Shown here piece after piece: positions 57,877-64,000 of a stretch of DNA of 64,000 bases. This stretch comes from Paracyclopina nana. Taxonomy: Eukaryota; Arthropoda; Copepoda; Cyclopoida; Cyclopettidae. Positions within the stretch are counted from its first letter, which is position 1, and the number at the start of each line of letters is the position of its first letter. Position numbers and translations under genes: made by a program. Where the stretch lies: NCBI GenBank assembly GCA_019096065.1, contig JAGUCH010000004.1:3100001-3164000 (forward strand). The letters are read 5' to 3'. The notes under the pieces were generated by a model. The model was not told the origin of the DNA. It saw nothing but the letters and a program-made list of their open reading frames with translations, and did not search any database.

Positions 57877-58580
57877 ACTTGTGCGGCCCCTACCTTCATA
57901 GTCTGGATCGATGATAGCATTTTAATCACTTGATTTTTGGACTTGGCGTCTAGCCCAATGGCTTGCGCCGCCCGCTCAGTAAGAAAACAAGATTGGTGTG
58001 ATTTATTGACAATGAGTGAGCAAGCCTGCCAAGGCTCTGGCTAAGGCCATCACTGTGGTTTCTTGAGTTTGTGCTGGGGCTGCAGGCACATTTTTGGTGA
58101 GTGCAGGTGTTGAGGCCGGCGGCGGTGGTCGCGGGGCGGCTGGCTTCTTAGCAGGGTGTGTAGCTTTTTCGAAATGCAGCAATGTATGGTGGCTCTCATC
58201 TAGGCACACGGAGCACTTCCAGTGCTTTTTGTCGCACTTGCTGCGGCTATGTTTTCCTCTAATGCAGCGATAGCAGGCTCCATGCCTGTGGGCTTTAAAT
58301 CTGCGCTCCAGATTGGTGGATCTCTTGAAAATGTTGCAATCCAGCAGCACATGATTGCTGCCACACTCCGGGCAACTGGTGTAGATTTTTAAGTCGTCTT
58401 CCGTAGCTGTAGCCTGCATATCTGATCTTGGAGTATTAATCAAAATTAGCAGGACCAGCAATGTTATCCGTGTAGACGGTATCGACCGCATTTTATTGCT
58501 TTTAAATATACTAAAAGCAGTGATTCAGCATTGTCCATATTTATTCACCCACCAATATCAATACCTTAGTCAATGGATAC
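57877..58580 (-). mobile_element. BEL/Pao remnant, upstream part with zinc knuckles
   Basis: The minus-strand frame 58491-58003 has an N-terminal leader (MRSIPSTRITLLVLLI) and a BEL/Pao-type knuckle array: CPECGSNHVLLDC, CYRCIRGKHSRSKC and CSVCLDESHHTLLH. After its stop a protease-like stretch (HQSCFLTERAAQAIGLD) runs up to the gypsy insertion and resumes on the other side. The upstream end matches the LTR-like sequence at 48.65-49.46 kb. The internal stop shows decay. Confidence 0.75.
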
Positions 58581-59131
58581 TTCTTCTTTTTGAAGCATAA
58601 CTTTTTGTTCGATAAGCTCAAGTTCCGTTTATCTTATTTGTCTTCTCGTTTAGTGGCAACGTGGACAGATAGTTTTCTTATCTTTTCTTGACAACGAGTC
58701 ATATCTCGCGAATTCAAATTACAAAAAGATGAAGAGTAACATGCAAATGTCGAAATTTATGAGGGCGTTCCCCTTGTCATGCCGTAGTCGTGCACTACGC
58801 TGTTTCGATATCGTTAGGCAAACTGACCCATTTGCCATATTTACTCATAAACGTGTGAAATTATTTTTTACTTCGTGACCTTTTCTTACAGAGCAGAACA
58901 CTGCATATAGTTGTGTGTGTAATTAGGTCGAATATCGAGTGTCTGGAGATTATGCTCTAGAGGGTCTTTTAAGAAGATAAGACCGGCTCGTATTTACCGC
59001 ACTTCACCTTGGAATTAGGTATCGTCCAGAGCTCGTGCAAAGTCGAGTTAACAGCGCTCCACGTACACACGTCACCTGCTACTCCATATAGACTAGACTA
59101 TCATCGTACGTGCTAGCAACGAAAGACAACC
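58581..59131. other. Intergenic, upstream of the START gene
   Basis: AT-rich sequence with no recognisable coding frame. It should contain the START gene promoter; no clear TATA box at a fitting distance was seen. Confidence 0.4.
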
Positions 59132-59940
59132 ATGGCCAAGACTCCATCAGTAAGTTACTCAAGATTACTCGTGAACCAGCCGATTTTAGGATGCCACTTT
59201 TATTTAGGATGCCGAGTTGATGAAGACTGTGGAAGATGCTTGGAATGAGGCATGGGAACTCATCCACGATGAGGCTGGATGGAAAGAGGAGAAGAAAAGT
59301 GACGTAGGGGATGTTGTCATGTCAAGGAAGAACAAAAAAGGTAAGTTTTTGCAGTTCTCATTATTTTTCTCTTGGTATATGTTATTTTTTATAGGAAAGA
59401 AGATATACAGAATAAAAGCAATCGTGAATTGCTCCCCTGATAAATTGTGCAAGGCCTTGGCTAGCAACAAGGATTTGACTGAGTGGAATACCACTTTGAC
59501 CAAGCATGAAATGCTCAAGGAGTTTGACAATGGCGTCAAAATCTCGTATCAAGTCACCACTGAAGCTGGACCTGGAGGAGTTGTATCCGCCAGGGATTTC
59601 ATTTTCATCTACAAGTGCGACAAGAAAGGTGACGAGTGGTTGCAAGGAGGCTGCTCAGTCGAATATCCTGGCCCCAAGAGCTCGAAAATTGTGCGAGCTT
59701 GGAATGGACCGGGAGGTCAACTTGTCCGGCCAGTTGCAGGAGAGACCGACAAGGTAGCGCTAAAAATTACTGAAACGATCACAAACTCTAACTCTTATGT
59801 TTTATCTTTAGTGCGAGTTCGTCTGGCTTATGGATTGCGAATATCGTGGATGGATCCCTGGCTCAATTCTGGAAATTGCAATGCCTCAAGCCCAAATCCA
59901 ATTTGTGGCTTGCGTAAGAGAGCTCGCCAAAAAGCTGTAA
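59132..59940 (+). CDS. STARD-like: StAR-like START-domain lipid transfer protein
   Basis: Four exons (59132-59150, 59208-59340, about 59395-59754, 59812-59940) give about 217 residues, essentially a single START domain. Typical elements are YRIKAIVNCSPDKLCKAL, DLTEWNTTL, SARDFIFIY, VRAWNGPGGQLVRPV, FVWLMDCEYRGWIPGSILEI and a final amphipathic helix (VRELAKKL). The GWIP plus RDF pattern is that of the cholesterol-binding STARD1/STARD3 group rather than PCTP. There is no import peptide or MENTAL domain, so it is probably a soluble cytosolic carrier. An AATAAAAA signal follows the stop. Confidence 0.88.
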
Positions 59941-60240
59941 AGCTTAATGGAATGAATAAAAAGTACTTTCTCTAATAGCACTTTTACAAGTGGACTTATC
60001 TAGCATGATATTAGCATTTCAGCATTGGCATTCTGTAGCCTTAAAGCTGTTAGTTTAGCCAACAAACAAATATCAGAGCAAACAAACAACAGCTTTTATG
60101 TTGCTTAGATGATCATATAAACGGTTTCTGTGACCCTGAAAGATGTCTAACTGACCGCTATGAGCTATGTCTATCCCTTTGTACTTCTGACAAAAACCGG
60201 TTTCATTGAAGCCAATATTCCTTGATACGATTCATTTTTT

Positions 60241-62124
60241 TCAGAATTTCCGCCGAGCATCTTTTTTAGTCTTATACTGATTCCATGGATGTTCAGGCAA
60301 AACGACTTTGGCTCGTTTTAGCCATTTGTGATAGAATGAGCAAAAATCTTGCCAATTTTTGAGACCGTCATTGAATTCAGCAATTATGACTGGATGGGGG
60401 GGCTTCTTGTTGCTTTTCTTCTCCACGTCAGAAATTATTCTTTGGTACGTGTTGTAGAAATTCTCCACCTTACTGATGAGCACATGATCGGGTTGAATTT
60501 CGTACTTGTCTAACATATTGAGCAAGGCCCTAACATGGTAGGGTCTCTTCAAAGAGCTAGCATTGGATAGTAGAATGGTCATGATGTGAACATTTGGCCT
60601 AATATTCAATGCCTCCATATCTCTCAATACTTGGAAAATGTCACCTGGTTTACTGCAAGCTAGAGACAAATTTCCGTAAGTCACGATATCGGGACTTAGA
60701 TTGAACTCGCTCATGTTGTCTAACACTTCCTTGGCATTTTCATAGTCGTATCTTGCCACTCTTCTGCGAATGAGTTGATTGAAAAAGTCGACATCGGGCT
60801 TGATTTGCAGTCGTCTCATGTGACGCATAAGTTTCTCCTCGGCTTCCACAGTGTTTTCAATGACACTAATAAGCAATGACATTGTCTTTATGTCTAATGC
60901 TGCATTGAAATCTGAGGTAGCTACTGCAATAAAACCATCCAGATCTCCGATGAGTTGAAATCTTTTTCTTGCAGTCGACAAGTCTGCATTAAGCCCAACG
61001 AGATTATCGAAAAATGGTTTCACTTCCAGCAAATTTGGCTGCCTTTCTATGGCAGCAAGGTCAGACTTTCGATGGACAAGCTCTAAATCTGTTTTTCCCT
61101 CTTTAACTTTAGGAATGAGAGGCTCTGTCTCACTTCTTGAGCTATCCAAGAGTTTTCGCTCGTTAGCTTCCAAAAACTTTCGAGCCTCTTGGCTTGTCAT
61201 GGCTTCAATAAGCAAGTCGTTTACAAAGCTCTCGGGTCCAATTCCGCAGTCTTTGGCCGCTCTCAGTAATAGATTAAATACGTGGACATCAGGCTTTAGC
61301 AATTTCTGTTGCAGCAATCTTCGGTAGACAACCATAGCTAGCCGGAATCCAGATTCTTTGTCAGAAATGCATGCGTGCAGCAAGTGGCAGTATGTTTCAG
61401 ACGTGAGATTTAACCCCTTACTAGTCATTTCATCCACAATTGCAAACGCCATATCAAGGTCTTTACAATGGCCAAAAGCTGCTATCATCGTGTGGTACAA
61501 GGGAAGCGGCAAAGGCTCCTGAACGAGCTTTGACAAATTGTGTCTCGCTGATTGGGCAACTTTCAAGGCTATTTCAGAAGACTTCAAATCTTTGGGAGCT
61601 TTAGCACACGCATTGAATACATCTGCATACATGTCAAAGCTAGGCATTTCTCCGGTCGATCTGAACCTCTTCAATATAGCCAAGGCTTTAGGAGCGTAAC
61701 CAGACTTCCCACAAGCGTGAATCAGTAGCTTATGTGTATGCTTCGTAGGTGACACTTTCTCCTCGGCCATCTCTTCGTCGAAAACTTTGAGAGCACCATG
61801 TAAATCATTCTTTTCTAGGAGCCCCACAATTTTGCTCTCAAATTCGAAGGGCATTGGTCTGTAGATGTCAGATATTTTCGCAAAGTGTTTAGATTCGCCG
61901 TCGTCATCTTCCAAGTCTTCAAATGTCTTGAATTTCGAGGGAGGAAGTACCGAGGAAATAGACTTTGGCGCAGTTGAATCGGCAATACTTCCGAATTTTG
62001 AGTCAGTGCCCTGCTCCGAGGTTTGAATATGCTTTAATCTTGCAAGAAAACACGGTGTCACCGATGATCTTTGCAAAAGCTCACATCTTCCACACTTTCC
62101 AAATTGGCTTAACCTTCTTAGCAT
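60241..62124 (-). CDS. PTCD1: Mitochondrial pentatricopeptide protein PTCD1
   Basis: A single exon of 627 codons (human 700). It begins with an import-type leader (MLRRLSQFGKCGRCELLQRS). PPR motifs follow (for example GALKVFDEEMAEEKVSPTKH, KLLIHACGKSGYAPKALAIL, DVFNACAKAP, YHTMIAAFGHCKDLDMAFAI). PTCD1-specific blocks are AAKDCGIGPESFVNDLL and the C-terminal HPWNQYKTKKDAR. PTCD1 is a matrix protein that affects leucine tRNA levels and 16S rRNA/mitoribosome assembly in vertebrates. The ATG at 62124 was preferred to the upstream GTG frame because it starts the leader. Confidence 0.93.
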   Translation of the reverse strand: MLRRLSQFGKCGRCELLQRSSVTPCFLARLKHIQTSEQGTDSKFGSIADSTAPKSISSVLPPSKFKTFEDLEDDDGESKHFAKISDIYRPMPFEFESKIVGLLEKNDLHGALKVFDEEMAEEKVSPTKHTHKLLIHACGKSGYAPKALAILKRFRSTGEMPSFDMYADVFNACAKAPKDLKSSEIALKVAQSARHNLSKLVQEPLPLPLYHTMIAAFGHCKDLDMAFAIVDEMTSKGLNLTSETYCHLLHACISDKESGFRLAMVVYRRLLQQKLLKPDVHVFNLLLRAAKDCGIGPESFVNDLLIEAMTSQEARKFLEANERKLLDSSRSETEPLIPKVKEGKTDLELVHRKSDLAAIERQPNLLEVKPFFDNLVGLNADLSTARKRFQLIGDLDGFIAVATSDFNAALDIKTMSLLISVIENTVEAEEKLMRHMRRLQIKPDVDFFNQLIRRRVARYDYENAKEVLDNMSEFNLSPDIVTYGNLSLACSKPGDIFQVLRDMEALNIRPNVHIMTILLSNASSLKRPYHVRALLNMLDKYEIQPDHVLISKVENFYNTYQRIISDVEKKSNKKPPHPVIIAEFNDGLKNWQDFCSFYHKWLKRAKVVLPEHPWNQYKTKKDARRKF

Positions 62125-62576
62125 TTTCAATTCTTGCAGCACAACTCAATATAGCTAAAATCGCAATTTAGCGAAAAAAGCCGAAAATGCTGTGCGTAGC
62201 GAAAAAATCGTCAATTAGAAGCGTAAATAAATAAGTGAGCAGTTATATATTTTTAAGGCATTTTGTTTATTGAACAAAACCAACATACAATGAAAACCTC
62301 AAAAAATGTCATCTATTTTGGCCAATTGTGGTAATGATAGTTCTTAATTTTAATTTTTTTGGCCCATAAGGTATAAAATATGAAAAAGAAAGTACTAGAT
62401 GATCATCTATTGTGCGCTTGTGCTTGCTCGATCAAGCTTTGTTATGACACGTCTGTTAATTCATCACTAAGAGTCCGACTCAGAGCTCACTCAGCTCTGC
62501 CATTGCTGCTTTTCGAATTTCTATGTTTTCTGCCTGTTGAAATCAAAGTCGAAATGTCTTTTGGCTCAAGAAGAAA
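62125..62576. promoter_or_regulatory. Shared upstream region of divergent PTCD1 and ALG13
   Basis: 452 bp between divergent starts. TATAAAAT occurs near 62371, but about 200 bp from the ALG13 ATG. No other element is identified. Confidence 0.35.
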
Positions 62577-64000
62577 ATGAGGGTGTTCGTCACAGTTGGC
62601 ACGACGAAGTTTGATGCCTTGATCAGCACTGTGCTGTCTGAAGAGGTCCAGAATGCGTTAAAGGCAAAGAACTACTCGAGCATTGTGTTGCAAGTTGGTA
62701 CTAGTTGCCTGGAGCAGGAGAGTAAGTTCAATGCCGATTTTATGCGCTCGCTCTCTATATATATAGATGCGTCAGATGATTTAGATGGCTTAGACGATTA
62801 TCTATATTTGTACTGTTTTCAGATGATTTTTGACAATCCTCATCTATATTTGGACTGTTACTTACCTGTGCTCAAGTGCGGTAGATTTTTTTAGACATCT
62901 ATAATTGACCAAATATATATGATTTTAAACTTTAACCAAGCTCAAGCAAATATGTTATGGCTTTAGAACTATTGCTCTTTATAGTACATGGCTCTTTTAA
63001 AATCTGTATTTAGGAAAATAATTAGAACAGTTATCATCACTTTTCATTTTATGGTAGAGAAAATCCAAGAATTACTCATTAAAGAACTAAAATAATAGTT
63101 CTAATTTCATAAGGCCAAAAAGCTTCAAAATCTTTGTGCCAGAAATTCAATACTTCACTTGGTTTTGGCTCACTTCTCTTGCTTCATTTATCAGTTATAA
63201 TTTGGAAAAGGGAAATTTTTTAGAAAATTCTTATGAAATTCTTAATTTTAATTTCTTTTAGTTAGACTTTTACATAGTTTGGTCAATTCGCAATTGGAAT
63301 ATGCTTTAAAAATATTTTGGGTCTGGCTTAGCATTAGCTTTAAAGTAGCTGAGCATAGCTAATTGCAACCATCTAAATTAGTCCAAGCATAGATGATGGA
63401 AAAAAATCATCTATATATTTATACATCTTGTAAGTGCAGGAGATTGCTGGCACAAATATAGATGACGATCAACAAAAATCATCTATATTAAGACGAAAAC
63501 TGGTACAAATATAGATGACAAAGATGCTCATCTAAGTCACCTAAATCATCTAACATCTATATTTATACAGACTCGATTTTATGCAAATTATTGCTCATAC
63601 CATTAAATTAGGCATCAAAAGTGAAAAATTGTTGCTTGAAGAGGTGTTTACTCTAAAGCCTTCTTTGGCTGAAGATATTGCAAAGGCTGATTTAGTCATT
63701 GCTCATGCTGGAGCAGGCACTTGTCTTGAAGGTAAATGTGCTAAGAATTTCTATGGCCTACTATATGTATTTTGATATCTCTTATTTCCTAGTCCTAAAT
63801 GCTGGTAAGCCCTTGATTGTGGTTGTCAATGAAGACCTTATGGGTAATCATCAGATTGAACTGGCGGCAAAGCTAGCACAAGAAAAACATTTGGTGTTTT
63901 GCTTATGTTCGACACTCGAATCAACCATACGAACCCTAGATCCATCAACACTTATACCTTACCACCGAGGAAATGTCAAAATTTTCACCGATTTTATTGA
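62577..64000 (+). CDS. ALG13: ALG13 UDP-GlcNAc transferase subunit, interrupted and cut by the window edge
   Basis: The start MRVFVTVGTTKFDALIS is the ALG13 signature, and IVLQVGTS follows. After an inserted element the frame resumes with LKPSLAEDIAKADLVIAHAG, AGTCLE and, after a 62-bp intron, NAGKPLIVVVNEDLMGNHQI and CLCSTLES. ALG13 with membrane-bound ALG14 adds the second GlcNAc to dolichol-PP-GlcNAc on the cytosolic ER face, an essential step of N-glycosylation. The coding sequence runs to the right edge. Between 62746 and 63574 lies a long-TIR element flanked by GATTTTATGC. Read across one copy of that repeat, the frame is continuous; with it present the frame stops at about 62893 unless it is spliced. 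Confidence 0.88.
62746..63574. mobile_element. 829-bp long-TIR element with 10-bp target duplication inside ALG13
   Basis: GATTTTATGC flanks the insertion at 62736-62745 and 63575-63584 (11 bp if the preceding C is counted). The ends are imperfect inverted repeats of about 150 bp. Left ATATAGATG, AGATGATTTAGATGGCTTAG and TATCTATATTTGTACTG face right-end complements with the same order. Subterminal ATAGATGA motifs repeat many times. No transposase is encoded. A 9-11 bp duplication and long TIRs resemble non-autonomous Mutator-like elements. Confidence 0.8.

Noticed and set aside
59079..59539. Minus-strand frames over the START gene exons
   Set aside because: Antisense to exons with clear START motifs and correct splice sites.
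62722..63570. Ordinary intron of ALG13 using GTAAGT and TATACAG
   Set aside because: Splicing these sites shifts the frame into an early stop, whereas ignoring the element and one copy of the 10-bp repeat gives a continuous frame.

Overview
This is nuclear DNA from a bilaterian-grade invertebrate animal with a compact genome. The genes have ordinary metazoan orthologues (GOSR1, CLPTM1, an ABCC5-like pump, ERp29, RHOT/Miro, AKAP10, FKBP, dUTPase, C1orf131, NUFIP1, FRA10AC1, PTCD1, ALG13). Most introns are only about 50-70 bp, neighbouring genes lie tens of bases apart, and several convergent pairs end 7-12 bp from each other. Strong 3' splice sites directly upstream of start codons in a tight same-strand gene series suggest operons resolved by spliced-leader trans-splicing. 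Larvaceans, some crustaceans, flatworms, rotifers and chaetognaths would all fit; the sequence does not let me name the species.

Layout. 1-5 kb: the end of GOSR1 (+) and CLPTM1 (-), whose second intron carries an unrelated secreted-protein gene on the other strand. 6-12.2 kb: a foldback-type transposable element. A roughly 210-bp tandem array, a roughly 167-bp array and the inverted 210-bp array lie between terminal inverted repeats and a perfect 10-bp direct repeat. It ends about 60 bp before the start codon of an ABCC5/MRP5-like exporter (12.3-18.6 kb), which hosts ERp29 in an intron. 19-27 kb: a seven-transmembrane protein, a perfect 115-bp hairpin, a secreted YHYH-domain protein, a zinc-finger protein with an E2F/TATA promoter, and a SENP6/7-type SUMO protease. 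28-41 kb: dense housekeeping genes (Miro, AKAP10, a SIAH-like fragment, an ER FKBP, dUTPase, C1orf131, a TFAM-like HMG protein, NUFIP1, an 11-finger zinc-finger protein). 41-48.4 kb: a probable operon of FRA10AC1 followed by three tandem retinol-dehydrogenase-type SDR genes.

48.6-58.6 kb is a nested retroelement block. A decayed BEL/Pao element is split by a 7.4-kb Ty3/gypsy element with an env-like ORF, two 210-bp LTRs that look identical, and a 6-bp target duplication. The gypsy copy is nevertheless frameshifted and internally deleted. One BEL LTR-like end is itself broken by a piece containing half of the 22-kb hairpin and a tRNA-like pol III promoter. 59-64 kb: a StAR-like START protein, PTCD1, and the start of ALG13. 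The ALG13 reading frame is interrupted by an 829-bp element with long inverted repeats and a 10-bp target duplication; exact removal would restore the frame.

The most interesting material is the foldback element beside the exporter, with dozens of perfect AP-1 heptamers; the ALG13 insertion; the SDR operon; and the repeated nested-gene architecture. Exon boundaries were read by eye from splice consensus and protein continuity; no alignment or RNA evidence was available.
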